Positions 10,701 through 21,599 of a stretch of DNA of 64,000 bases are shown in pieces. Each line of letters starts with the position of its first letter. Within the stretch, counting starts at the first letter, position 1. The translations under genes were made by a program, and so were the position numbers. Under the pieces are notes generated by a model. That model did not search any database. It worked only from the letters and a program-made list of their open reading frames with translations, and was not told the origin of the DNA. Origin of the DNA: Hydractinia symbiolongicarpus (taxonomy: Eukaryota > Cnidaria > Hydrozoa > Anthoathecata > Hydractiniidae); NCBI RefSeq assembly GCF_029227915.1, contig NC_079887.1:1922001-1986000 (forward strand). The letters run 5' to 3'.

Positions 10701-11119
10701 CTTTTTAAACTTTTGTTTTCCTCCTTTAATTGTTTCATTTTCTCTTTAAACAAAACTTCATTTCTAGAACTAGCCGCATCAATAGATCGCTGATGTGGGG
10801 TAATTTGCACTGGAACACTAAACTCAGCTTCCAACAAAGTTTCTATAGCAGAATTAGCTTTCCTTTTTTTCAGACCATTTACTTTCTCTACTAGTCTTTT
10901 AACTTTTGTATATAACGCTTTTTCTGGACATGTTATTTCAACACCAAGTAAAACAAATCCATCACTTACTTCTTTAATGCTTTTTTCATTCAATGAAGAA
11001 AAAAGATCATAAACTTGTTTATTTTTAATACTCATTTTTAAAGCTGAAAATATATCAAGCGAAACTGCACTAATAATTTTATTGTCTAACATAAGCTGCA
11101 AAACTTTTAACCAATGCAT
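7733..11119 (-). CDS. Probable transposase of an unrecognised DDE-like family, with coiled coil and Tudor/chromo-like C-terminus (1,128 aa)
   Basis: Single intact frame; an in-frame TAG at 11141-11143 lies eight codons upstream, so this ATG is the first one available. Residues about 118-335 are a long Lys/Glu-rich coiled coil. Residues about 420-620 hold the best-conserved-looking core: LHGDGTSKYHKHY with D428, TFGLSEVAGGDA, STMSDLGP with D502, NFFCKLHLL with C548 and H551, and RGSDECG with E608. The D...D...E spacing and the C-x2-H pair recall RNase H-fold transposases with a zinc-binding insertion, but the catalytic assignment is inferred. A basic stretch at 855-920 may bind DNA or act as nuclear signal. 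Residues 1057-1128 (VGLHIRHHL, YWCKGEILSV, FNVVYESE, FEKGDVIML) look like a Tudor or chromo-barrel fold. It is the only gene of the flanking TIR element, which supports a transposase role. The coiled coil alone resembles SMC or myosin tails, but the rest does not. Confidence 0.75.
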   Translation of the reverse strand: MHWLKVLQLMLDNKIISAVSLDIFSALKMSIKNKQVYDLFSSLNEKSIKEVSDGFVLLGVEITCPEKALYTKVKRLVEKVNGLKKRKANSAIETLLEAEFSVPVQITPHQRSIDAASSRNEVLFKEKMKQLKEENKSLKRKCENFQELEIQYNTQVKEVKKLSNELFVAMKDENKLTAEYRRIKNNYLEVEEKLRNVELKFKDNSKARADKLRNLSKKIKNRDDKINKMESEIAELISGTENKSDELDDMKVNLNRLNDKLENSETIVDDLRNEKAKLKRKTHSLLLKIENQKKLIDHKEVNDMKCLKSDYDKLCTNMKQLTEENRDLQMLVSLLNDNEIVTFEGGRYSDEIREVVMELLSLNVSMGKVNDVIKVVLEKLAKKRVDRLPSQGLKSHLMQEALILAQLQVAEAMIDNDKDAFGNCLHGDGTSKYHKHYQNFQITTSKGKTLTFGLSEVAGGDAAIVMKNFTDTIDDMCDILKECDKDANFSRLVTSIKSTMSDLGPINPLFNSQLKSLREKLLPNVVENWNYLSETQKTDMTDMGNFFCKLHLLANFASEADKVLHSFERMVLCDDYETVFAFNSAKESSASRLVRTACKAFHVRGSDECGVASYFNSFLAGRNQKSYFVPFIGNRFNILFYNAAALYYHRDAVVSFLSSWPDPNNLLKAVNEDVSNKLFLSEVRALGIIDKLLTGPLWRLIESCESILEINPYLLQLKVKLSALCNNCSSLLSGSHIFQEDGIIVHNKDELFIKLFEDTGDDELDILTQQALEIIFHAILIILERQCKDQLPGGKYWSPSQIIKETSSIVPVTNKASESDFAILDLLVKTKPSANVETLQALTMWSRNKTLDWFEQKSYDEKKSMMESARHNVEKMKAKYKSRRKELLEERKRKLLAKQDMKKKAEEKIALKKVEAFNKLLELNVQAWISVDELKKNIMDISSQKRAEVLLAQMNFYRHVMPFKCNSKLFNKTKQSGNKRVDLSWEELLENFVKIMHVTFSSSAEKVTKDNLKSKEDRDEVVATQKKELMEKIKKERMKKLSEQQKSNKLPSFIKDPDCLVGLHIRHHLKEEDEEDAYWCKGEILSVAKRHSNPKRTLFNVVYESEPETVWSFPIILDFEKGDVIMLS

Positions 11120-11588
11120 ATTATTTTTAAAATACCATTCCTACCTAGACTGTGTATTATCTGCCTTTCTAGTTTACGTCAGCAATTATGATATAGCTAT
11201 ACATACTAAACAATGGAATATTTACAAAAATAACATTATATAATCATTATCTCTTCAATTATTATCTAAATCTTGCTTTTTAAAACAGTATAAGCTAGCT
11301 ATAAAGTAACCTACTCTGACTCTTAGCTAACTTTAGGCCTGGAAAGTTGGAAGAGAGGCGTTTTTGTAAAAAAGAATAATGGTAAACAGTAAACAGTTTG
11401 CAAGAACTGAGTGGGTAACAAATTGGTATCTGGAATCAACAAATTTCCAAGCCTAATACTTTAAGTGTTTAAAAACCAAATCACACTAGTAGTAAGCAAA
11501 ATATACCTTTATCTATTAACCACACAGTGGTATGGAATAATTAAACACAACATCACACACTCCATCTTCTGGTCCACTACTTCGGCTA

Positions 11589-11618
11589 ATATATATATAG
11601 CTAGGTAGCTAGCTAGCT
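11589..11618. repeat. AT and TAGC microsatellite
   Basis: A run of alternating AT is followed by imperfect TAGC copies (GCTAGGTAGCTAGCTAGC). Simple-sequence repeat inside the transposon 5' flank. Confidence 0.8.
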
Positions 11619-11703
11619 TTGGTGCTTTAGTTTAGTAGCTGTGTCTAATGTTAACTGGAATATCTAGCACATAGCCATGATTAATAGCCATCATTCCAAG
11701 ACT

Positions 11704-11736
11704 ATAAATTATATAATAAAATAAAATAAATAAAAA
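11704..11736. repeat. A-rich low-complexity tract
   Basis: Repeated AATA/AAAT-type units (ATAATAAAATAAAATAAATA). Probably simple sequence without specific function. Confidence 0.7.
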
Positions 11737-12121
11737 GTCGAAATTCGTTGTTGCACTGCAGCAAGTCACATAGAACTTTAAGACGGGGGTTCGATATAAA
11801 CAAAAAATGCTTTTTCTCCAGATTTGTCATGCAGGAAAGTTAGGAATAAGAATAGAAATTGAAAGTATATTTTTAATATAAACTAATTTCAAGTGAGACT
11901 ACCTGATACGTCATGCACTTTCCTCTGTTTGCGCCAAGTTTACATTTCCCTCGTCGAAATCTGAATACACTGTTGGTCGTTTAAACAAGTCTCATTCAAA
12001 AAAACAAATTTAAGGTACTTAACAATCACTATCTGCCCATACACCATCTGTCTTAAGCGAAATAGGTGCCGAATTCGACGATTTAAAATAAGTGCCATCA
12101 CGCGCAATAACAAAATACGCG

Positions 12122-12167
12122 TTGCCGTGTGCGAGCTTGTTTTAAGCTGAATTTCCGAACACGGCAA
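12122..12167. repeat. Right subterminal nested hairpin
   Basis: TTGCCGTGT (12122-12130) and ACACGGCAA (12159-12167) form a perfect 9-bp inverted repeat. Inside it AGCTT (12134-12138) and AAGCT (12144-12148) form a second stem. It lies just inside the right TIR. Together with the left hairpin it gives each end an inverted-repeat structure of unrelated sequence. Confidence 0.75.
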
Positions 12168-12170
12168 AAA

Positions 12171-12180
12171 GTCACGTGAC
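12171..12180. repeat. GTCACGTGAC palindrome abutting the right TIR
   Basis: Perfect 10-bp palindrome containing the E-box CACGTG, sharing its last base with the TIR. The left end has only GTCA at the equivalent place (6327-6330 region). Confidence 0.7.
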
Positions 12181-12191
12181 TGAACAGCCTA
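12180..12191 (-). repeat. Right terminal inverted repeat of the transposon
   Basis: CTGAACAGCCTA pairs perfectly with the left end. Its first base also closes the palindrome GTCACGTGAC at 12171-12180, which has no counterpart at the left end. Confidence 0.93.
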
Positions 12192-12198
12192 ATAAAAG
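12192..12198. other. Target-site duplication, right copy
   Basis: ATAAAAG follows the right TIR and runs directly into AAGTTTAATCGCCGG, the expected continuation of the interrupted monomer. Confidence 0.92.
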
Positions 12199-15100
12199 AA
12201 GTTTAATCGCCGGCAAACGAAAACCTGCGATTTCCCGTAAATCCCGGACTCGGCCCGTATAGTCAAAAGTATACAAAGAAAGTACCCGGGGTGTAAACTC
12301 ATTTCCCGAACGATTTTTTAAATTATTATTTCACCACTAAAGCCCATGAGACTTGTAGTTTTTAAAAATGTTTTCATTTTTGATGAGACGCTTAATAAAA
12401 GAGGTTTAATCGCCAGCAAAGGAAATCCCGCGATTTCCCGTAAATCCCGGGCTTGGCCCGTATAGTCGAATGTATACAAAGAAAGTACCCAGGAAGTAAA
12501 CTCATTTCCCGAACGATTTTTTAAATTTTTTTTTCACCACTAAAACGCATGAGACTTGTAGTTTTTAAAAATGTTTTCATTTTTGATGAGACGCTTAATG
12601 AAAGAGGTTTAATCGCCGACAAACGAAAACCCGCGATTTCCTGTGAATCCCGGGCTTGGCCCGTATAGTCCAATGTATACAAAGAAAGTACCCTGTGAGT
12701 AAACTCATTTCCAGAACGATTTTTTAAATTATTTTTTCACCACTAAAACGCATAAGACTTGTAGTTTTCAAAAATGTTTTCATTTCTGATGAGACGCTGA
12801 ATAAAAGAAGTTTAATCGCCGGCAAACGAAAACCCGCGATTTCCCGTAAATCCCGGGCCTGGCCCGTATAGTCAAAAGTATACAAAGATAGTACCCAGGG
12901 AGTAAACTCATTTCCCGAACGATTTTTTAATTTATTTTTTCACCACTAAAACGCATGAGACTTGTAGTTTTCAAAAATGTTTTCATTTTTGATGAGACGC
13001 TGAATAAAAGAAGTTTAATCGCCGGCAAACGAAAACCTGCGATTTCCCGTAAATCCCGGACTCGGCCCGTATAGTCAAAAGTATACAAAGAAAGTACCCA
13101 GGGAGTAAACTAATTTCCCAAACGATTTTTTAAATTATTATTTCACCACTAAAGCCCATGAGACTTGTAGTTTTTAAAAATGTTTTCATTTTTGAGGAGA
13201 CGCTGAATAAAAGAAGTTTAATCGCCGTCAAACGAAAACCCGCGATTTCCCGTAAATCCCGGACTCGGCACGTATAGTAAAAAGTATACAAAGAAAGTAC
13301 CCAGGGAGTAAACTCATTTCCCGAACGATTTTTTAAATTATTTTTTCACCACTAAAACGCATGAGACGTGTAGTTTTCAGAAATCTTTTCATTTTTGATG
13401 AGACGCTTAATGAAAGTGGTTTAATCGCCGGCAAACGAAAACCTGCGATTTCCCGTAAATCCCAGACTCGGCCCGTATAGTCAAAAGTATACAAAGAAAG
13501 AACCCAGGGTGTAAACTCATTTCTCGAACCATTTTTTAAATTATTTTTTCACCACTACAACGCATGTGACTTGTAGTTTTTAAAAATGTTTTCATTTTTG
13601 ATGAGACGCTGAATAAAAGAAGTTTAATCGCCGGCAAACGAAAATCCGCGATTTTCCGTAAATCCCGGTCTTGGCCCGTATAGTCAAAAGTATACAAGGA
13701 AAGTACCCAGTGAGTAAACTCATTTCCCTAACGAATTTTTAAATTATTTTTTCACCACTAAAACGCATGAGACTTGTAGTTTTTAAAAATGTTTTCATTT
13801 TTGATGAGACGCTGAATAAAAGAAGGTTAATCGCCGGCAAACGAAAACCTGCGATTTCCCGTAAATCCCGGGCTCGGCCGTATAGTCAAAAGTATACAAA
13901 GAAAGTACCCTGTGAGTAAACTCATTTCCAGAACGATTTTTTAAATTATTTTTTCACCACTAAAACGCATAAGACTTGTAGTTTTCAAAAATGTTTTCAT
14001 TTCTGATGAGACGCTGAATAAAAGAAGTTTAATCGCCGGCAAACGAAAACCCGCGATTTCCCGTAAATCCCGGGCTTGGCCCGTATAGTCAAAAGTATAC
14101 AAAGATAGTACCCAGGGAGTAAACTCATTTCCCGAACGATTTTTAAATTTATTTTTTCACCACTAAAACGCTTGAGACTTGTAGTTTTCAAAAATGTTTT
14201 CATTTTTGATGAGACGCTGAATAAAAGAAGTTTAATCGCCGGCAAACGAAAACCTGCGATTTGCCGTAAATCCCGGACGCGGCCCGTATAGTCAAAAGTA
14301 TACAAAGAAAGTACCCAGGGAGTAAACTAATTTCCCAAACGATTTTTTAAATTATTCTTTCACCACTAAAGCCCATGAGACTTGTAGTTTTTAAAAATGT
14401 TTTCATTTTTGATGAGACGCTGAATAAAAGAAGTTTAATCGCCGGCAAGCGAAAACCCGCGATTTCCCGTAAATCCTGGACTCGGCCCGTATAGTAAAAA
14501 GTATACAAAGAAAGTACCCAGGGAGTAAACTCCATTCCCGAACGATTTTTTAAATGATTTTTTCACCACTAAAACCCATGAGACTTGTAGTTTTCAGAAA
14601 TCTTTTCATTTTTGATGAGACGCTTAATGAAAGTGGTTTAATCGCCGGCAAACGAAAACCTGCGATTTCCCGTAAATCCAAGACTCGGCCTGTATAGTCA
14701 AAAGTATACAAAGAAAGAACCCAGGGTGTAAACTCATTTCTCGAACGATTTTTTAAATTATTTTTTCACCACTACAACGCATGAGACTTGTAGTTTTTAA
14801 AAATGTTTTCATTTTTGATGAGACGCTGAATAGAAGAAGTTTAATCGCCAGCAAACGAAAATCCGCGATTTCCCGTAAATCCCGGTCTCGGCCCGTTTAG
14901 TCAAAAGTGTAGAAGGAAAGTACCCAGTGAGTAAACTCATTTCCCTAACGAATTTTTAAATTATTTTTTCACCACTAAAACGCATGAGACTTGTAGTTTT
15001 TAAAAATGTTTTCATTTTTGATGAGACACTGAATAAAAGAAGTTTAATCGCCGGCAAACGAAAACCTGCGATTTCCCGTAAATCCCGGGAACGGCCGTAT

Positions 15101-15419
15101 AGTCAAAAGTATACAAAGATAGTACCCAGGGTGCAAACTCATTTCCCGAACGATTTTTTAAATTATTTTTTCACCACTAAAACGCATGAGACTTGTAGTT
15201 TTTAAAAATGTTTTCATTTTTGATGAGACGCTTAATAAAAGAGGTTTAATCGCCGGCAAACGAAATCCCGCGATTTCCCGTAAATCCGGGGCTTGGCCCG
15301 TATAGTCGAATGTATACAAAGAAAGTACCCAGGAAGTAAACTCATTTCCCGAACGATTTTTTAAATTTTTTTTTCACCACTAAAACGCATGAGACTTGTA
15401 GTTTTTGAAAGTGTTTTCA

Positions 15420-17043
15420 TTTTTGATGAGACGCTGAATAAAAGAAGTTTAATCGCCGGCAAACAAAAACCTGCGATTTCCCGTAAATCCCGGACTCGGC
15501 CCGTATAATCAAAAGTATACAAAGAAAGTACCCGGGGTGTAAACTCATTTCCCGAACGATTTTTTAAATTATTATTTCACCACTAAAGCCCATGAGACTT
15601 GTAGTTTTTAAAAATGTTTTTATTTTTGATGAGACGCTTAATAAAAGAGGTTTAATCGCCGCCAAACGAAAACCTGCGATTTCCCGTAAATCCCGGACTC
15701 GGCCCGTATAGTAAAAAGTATACAAAGAAAGTACCCAGGGAGTAAACTCATTTCCCGAACGATTTTTTAAATTATTTTTTCACCACTAAAACGCATGAGA
15801 CTTGTAGTTTTCAGAAATTTTTTCATTTTTGATGAGACGCTTAATGAAAGTGGTTTAATCGCCGGCAAACGAAAACCTGCGATTTCGCGTAAATCCCAGA
15901 CTCGGTCCGTATAGTCAAAAGTATACAAAGAAAGAACCCAGTGTGTAAACTCATTTCTCGAACGATTTTTTAAATTATTTTTTCACCACTACAACGCATG
16001 AGACTTGTAGTTTTTAAAAATGTTTTCATTTTTGATGAGACGCTGAATAAAAGAAGTTTAATCGCCGGCAAACGAAAATCCGCGATTTCCCGTAAATCCC
16101 AGTCTCGGCCCGTATAGTCAAAAGTGTACAAGGAAAGTACCCAGGGTGTAAACTCATTTCCCGAACGATTTTTTAAATTATTTTTTCACCACTAAAACGC
16201 ATGAGACTTGTAGTTTTTAAAAATGTTTTCATTTTTGATGAGACGCTGAATAAAAGAAGTTTAATCGCCGGCAAACGAAAACCTGCGATTCCCCGTAAAT
16301 CCCGGACTCGGCCCGTATAGTCAAAAGTATACAAAGAAAGTACCCGGGGTGTAAACTCATTTCCCGAACGATTTTTTAAATTATTATTTCACCACTAAAG
16401 CCCATGAGACTTGTAGTTTTTAAAAATGTTTTTATTTTTGATGAGACGCTTAATAAAAGAGGTTTAATCGCCGCCAAACGAAAACCTGCGATTTCCCGTA
16501 AATCCCGGACTCGGCCCGTATAGTAAAAAGTATACAAAGAAAGTACCCAGGGAGTAAACTCATTTCCCGAACGATTTTTTAAATTATTTTTTCACCACTA
16601 AAACGCATGAGACTTGTAGTTTTCAGAAATCTTTTCATTTTTGATGAGACGCTTAATGAAAGTGGTTTAATCGCCGGCAAACGAAAACCTGCGATTTCGC
16701 GTAAATCCCAGACTCGGTCCGTATAGTCAAAAGTATACAAAGAAAGAACCCAGTGTGTAAACTCATTTCTCGAACGATTTTTTAAATTATTTTTTCACCA
16801 CTACAACGCATGAGACTTGTAGTTTTTAAAAATGTTTTCATTTTTGATGAGACGCTGAATAAAAGAAGTTTAATCGCCGGCAAACGAAAATCCGCGATTT
16901 CCCGTAAATCCCAGTCTCGGCCCGTATAGTCAAAAGTGTACAAGGAAAGTACCCAGGGTGTAAACTCATTTCCCGAACGATTTTTTAAATTATTTTTTCA
17001 CCACTAAAACGCATGAGACTTGTAGTTTTTAAAAATGTTTTCA
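15420..17043. repeat. Tandem 812-bp (4-monomer) higher-order duplication
   Basis: Two adjacent copies, about 15420-16231 and 16232-17043. Marker variants recur at exactly 812 bp: a TTTTTATTTTTG change at about 15621 and 16433, and TTTCAGAAAT at about 15812 and 16624. Edges are approximate. Confidence 0.8.
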
Positions 17044-17810
17044 TTTTTGATGAGACGCTTAATAAAAGATTTTTAATCGCCGGCAAACGAAATCCCGCGA
17101 TTTCCCGTAAATCCGGGGCTTGGCCCGTATAGTCGAATGTATACAAAGAAAGTACCCAGGAAGTAAACTCATTTCCCGAACGATTTTTTAATTTTTTTTT
17201 CACCACTAAAACGCATGAGACTTGTAGTTTTTAAAAATGTTTTCATTTTTGATGAGACGCTGAATAAAAGAAGTTTAATCGCCGGCAAACGAAAACCTGC
17301 GATTCCCCGTAAATCCCGGACTCGGCCCGTATAGTCAAAAGTATACAAAGAAAGTACCCGGGGTGTAAACTCATTTCCCGAACGATTTTTTATATTATTA
17401 TTTCACCACTAAAGCCCATGACACTTGTAGTTTTCAAAAATGTTTTCATTTTTGATGAGACGCTTAATAAAAGATTTTTAATCGCCGGCAAACGAAATCC
17501 CGCGATTTCCCGTAAATCCGGGGCTTGGCCCGTATAGTCGAATGTATACAAAGAAAGTACCCAGGAAGTAAACTCATTTCCCGAACGATTTTTTAATTTT
17601 TTTTTCACCACTAAAACGCATGAGACTTGTAGTTTTTAAAAATGTTTTCATTTTTGATGAGACGCTGAATAAAAGAAGTTTAATCGCCGGCAAACGAAAA
17701 CCTGCGATTCCCCGTAAATCTCGGACTCGGCCCGTATAGTCAAAAGTATACAAAGAAAGTACCCGGGGTGTAAACTCATTTCCCGAACGATTTTTTATAT
17801 TATTATTTCA
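17000..17810. repeat. Tandem 405-bp dimer duplication
   Basis: Two copies of a two-monomer unit. The variant AATAAAAGATTTTTAATCGC is seen at about 17070 and 17475, each followed by a monomer with CGATTCCCCG. The block immediately follows the 812-bp duplication and slightly overlaps its end. Confidence 0.78.
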
Positions 17811-19399
17811 CCACTAAAGCCCATGACACTTGTAGTTTTCAAAAATGTTTTCATTTTTGATGAGACGCTTAATGAAAGAGGTTTAATCGCCGGCAAACGA
17901 AAACCCGCGATTTCCCGCAAATCACGGGCTTGGCCCGTATAGTCGAATGTATACAAAGAAAGTACCCTGTGAGTAAACTCATTTCCAGAACGATTTTTTA
18001 AATTTATTTTTCACCACTAAAACGCATAAGACTTGTAGTTTTCAAAAATGTTTTCATTTCTGATGAGACGCTGAATAAAAGAAGTTTAATCGCCGGCAAA
18101 CGAAAACCCGCGATTTCCCGTAAATCCCGGGCTTGGCCCGTATAGTCAAAAGTATACAAAGATAGTACCCAGGGAGTAAACTCATTTCCCGAACGATTTT
18201 TTAATTTATTTTTTCACCACTTAAACGCATGAGACTTGTAGTTTTCAAAAATGTTTTCATTTTTTATGAGACGCTGAATAAAAGAAGTTTAATCGCTGAC
18301 AAACGAAAACCTGCGATTTCCCGTAAATCCCGGACTCGGCCCGTATAGTCAAAAGTAGACAAAGAAAGTACCCAGGGAGTAAACTCATTTCCCGAACGAT
18401 TTTTTAAATTATTTTTTTACCACTAAAACGCATGAGACTTGTAGTTTTCAGAAATCTTTTCATTTTTGATGAGACGCTTAATGAAAGTGGTTTAATCGCC
18501 GGCAAACGAAAACCTGCGATTTCCCGTAAATCCCAGAGTCGGCCCGTGTAGTCAAAAGTATACAAAGAAAGAATCCAGGGTGTAAACTCATTTCTAGAAC
18601 GATTTTATAAATTATTTTTTCACCACTACAACGCATGAGACTTGTAGTTTTTAAAAATGTTTTCATTTTTGATGAGACGCTGAATAAAATAAGTTTAATT
18701 GCCGGCAAACGAAAATCCGCGATTTCCCGTAAATCCCGGTCTCGGCCCGTATAGTCAAAAGTATACAAGGAAAGTACCCAGTGAGTAAACTCATTTCCCT
18801 AACGAGGTTTTAAATTATTTTTTCACCACTAAAACGCATGAGACTTGTAGTTTTCAAAAATGTTTTCATTTTTGATGAGACGCTGAATAAAAGAAGTTTA
18901 ATCGCCGGCAAACGAAAACCTGCGATTTCCCGTAAATCCCGGTCTCGGCCCGTATAGTCAAAAGTATACAAGGAAAGTACACAGTGAGTAAACTCATTTC
19001 CCTAACGAATTTTTAAATTATTTTTTCACCACTAAAATGCATGAGACTTGTAGTTTTCAAAAATGTTTTCATTTTTGATGAGACGCTGAATAAAAGAAGT
19101 TTAATCGCCGGCAAACGAAAACCTGCGATTTCCCGTAAATCCCGGACTCGGCCCGTGTAGTCAAAAGTATACAAAAAAAGTACCCAGGGTGTAAACTCAT
19201 TTCCCGAAAGATTTTTTAAATTATTTTTTCACCACTAAAACGCATGAGACTTGTAGTTTTCAAAAATGTTTTCATTTTTGATGAGACGCCGAATAAAAGA
19301 AGTTTAATCGCCGGCAAACGAAAACCTGCGATTTCCCGTAAATCCCGGACTCGGCCCGTATAGTCAAAAGTATATAAAGAAAGTACCCATGGAGTAAAC

Positions 19400-19810
19400 T
19401 CATTTCCCAAACGATTATTTAAATTATTATTTCACCACTAAAGCCCATGGGACTTGTAGTTTTTAAAAATGTTTTCATTTTTGATGAGACGCTGAATAAA
19501 TGAAGTTTAATCGCCGGCAATTGAAAACCCGCGATTTCCCGTAAATCCCGGACTCGGCCCGTATAGTCAAAGTATACAAAGAAAGTACCCAGTTAGTAAA
19601 CTCATTTCCCAAACGATTATTTAAATTATTATTTCACCACTAAAGCCCATGGGACTTGTAGTTTTTAAAAATGTTTTCATTTTTGATGAGACGCTGAATA
19701 AATGAAGTTTAATCGCCGGCAATTGAAAACCCGCGATTTCCCGTAAATCCCGGACTCGGCCCGTATAGTCAAAAGTATACAAGGAAAGTACCCAGTGAGT
19801 AAACTCATTT
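19400..19810. repeat. Adjacent near-identical monomer pair
   Basis: Two successive monomers share rare variants: CCCATGGGACTTG, GAATAAATGAAG and CCGGCAATTGAAAAC. This points to a recent single-monomer duplication. Confidence 0.75.
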
Positions 19811-21599
19811 CCCGAACGAATTTTTAAATTATTTTTTCACCACTAAAACGCATAAGACTTGTAGTTTTCAGAAATGTTTTCATTTTTGATGAGACGCTTA
19901 ATGAAAGTGGTTTAATCGCCCGCAAACGAAAACCTGCGATTTCCCGTAATTCCCGGGCTTGGCCCGTATAGTCGAATGTATACAAAGAAAGTACCCTCTG
20001 AGTAAACTCATTTCCAAAACGATTTTTTAAATTATTTTTTCACCACTAAAACGCATAAGACTTGTAGTTTTCAAAAATGTTTTCATTTTTGATGAGACGC
20101 TGAATAAAAGAAGTTTAATCGCCGGCAAACGAAAACCTGCGAATTCCCGTAAATCCCGGACTCGGCCCGTGTAGTCAAAAGTATACAAAGAAAGTACCCA
20201 GGGTGTAAACTCATTTCCCGAAAGATTTTTTAAATTATTTTTTCCCCACTAAAACGCATGAGACTTGTAGTTTTCAAAAATGTTTTCATTTTTGATGAGA
20301 CGCTGAATAAAAGAAGTTTAATCGCCGGCAAACGAAAACCTGCGATTTCCCGTACATCCCGGACTCGGCCCGTATAGTCAAAAGTATACAAAGAAAGTAC
20401 CCAGGGAGTAAACTCATTTCCCAAACGATTATTTAAATTATTATTTCACCACTAAAGCCCATGGGACTTGCGGTTTTTAAAAATGTTTTCATTTTTGATG
20501 AGACGCTGAATAAAAGAAGTTTAATCGCCGGCAAACGAAAACCCGCGATTTCCCGTAAATCCCGGACTCGGCCCTTATAGTCAAAAGTATACAAGGAAAG
20601 TACCCAGTGAGTAAACTCATTTCCCGAACGAATTTTTAAATTATTTTTTCACCACTAAAACGCATGAGACTTGTAGTTTTCAAAAATGTTTTCTTTTTTG
20701 ATGAGACGCTGAATAAAAGAAGTTTAATCGCCGGTAAACGAAAACCTGCGATTTCCCGTAAATCCCGGACTCGGGCCGTATAGTCAAAAGTATACAAAGA
20801 AAGTACCCGGGGTGTAAACACATTTCCCGAACGATTTTTTAAATTATTATTTCACCACTAAAGCCCATGAGACTTGTAGTTTCCAAAAATGTTTTCATTT
20901 TTGATGAGACGCTGAATAAAAGAAGTTTAATTGCCGGCAAACGAAAACCCGCGATTTCCCGTAAATCCCGGGCTTGGCCTGTATAGTCGAATGTATACAA
21001 AAAAAGTACCCTGTGAGTAAACTCATTTCCGAAACGATTTTTTCAATTATCTTTTCACCACTAAAACGCATGAGACTTGCAGTTTTCAAAAATGTTTTCA
21101 TTTTTGATGAGACGATTAATAAAAGAGGTCTAATCGCCGACAAACGAAATCCCGCGATTTCTCGTAAATCCCGGGCTTGGCCCGTATAGTCAAATGTATA
21201 CAAAGAAAGTACCCAGGGAGTAAACTCATTTCCCGAACGATTTTTTAAATTATTTTTTCACCACTAAAACGCATGAGACTTGTAGTTTCCAAAAATGTTT
21301 TCATTTTTGATGAGACGCTGAATAAAAGAAGTTTAATCGCTGACAAACGAAAACCTGCGATTTCCCGTAAATCCCGGACTCGGCCCGTATAGTCAAAAGT
21401 AGACAAAGAAAGTACCCAGGGAGTAAACTCATTTCCCGAACGATTTTTTAAATTAATTTTTCACCACTAAAACGCATGAGACTTGTAGTTTTCAGAAATC
21501 TTTTCATTTTTGATGAGACGCTTAATGAAAGTTGTTTAATCGCCGGCAAACGAAAACCTGTGATTTCCCGTAAATCCCAGACTCAGCCCGTATAGTCAA

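Larger units (their letters stand above)
11120..12121 (-). other. 5' flank of the transposase gene (promoter/leader region)
   Basis: About 1 kb of AT-rich noncoding sequence upstream of the ATG on the minus strand. It contains an AT/TAGC microsatellite (11589-11618), an A-rich low-complexity tract (11704-11736) and a second copy of AAGACGGGGGT (11780-11790). A minus-strand frame at 11940-12167 (75 codons) shows no recognisable domain. No clear promoter can be assigned. The AT run at 11589-11599 could serve as a TATA-like element, but nothing else supports that. Confidence 0.55.
6316..12191 (-). mobile_element. Complete cut-and-paste DNA transposon, 5,876 bp, inserted in the satellite
   Basis: Non-satellite sequence interrupts a monomer and has exact 12-bp terminal inverted repeats, TAGGCTGTTCAG and CTGAACAGCCTA. 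It is flanked by an exact 7-bp direct duplication, ATAAAAG. Removing the element and one duplication restores a continuous monomer identical in form to the paralogous site at 3461-3490. The element holds one long gene on the minus strand (7733-11119), about 1.4 kb of 3' flank with a tandem subterminal repeat, and about 1.06 kb of 5' flank. Exact TIRs, exact duplication and an intact reading frame suggest a recent and possibly autonomous insertion. A 7-bp duplication is uncommon; it has been described for Dada-like elements and overlaps the 7-8 bp range of P elements. I cannot assign a superfamily from end sequence alone. Confidence 0.93.

Noticed and set aside
10100-10760. SMC, myosin or kinesin-type gene, from the coiled coil
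   Set aside because: No ATPase or motor motifs (no P-loop) are present, and the gene is the only cargo of a TIR-bounded element. The coiled coil is one domain of a different protein.
11940-12167. 75-codon minus-strand frame upstream of the transposase as a second transposon gene or first exon
   Set aside because: No recognisable domain, and it overlaps the subterminal hairpin. The transposase frame has its own ATG with an upstream stop, and no convincing splice pair was seen.
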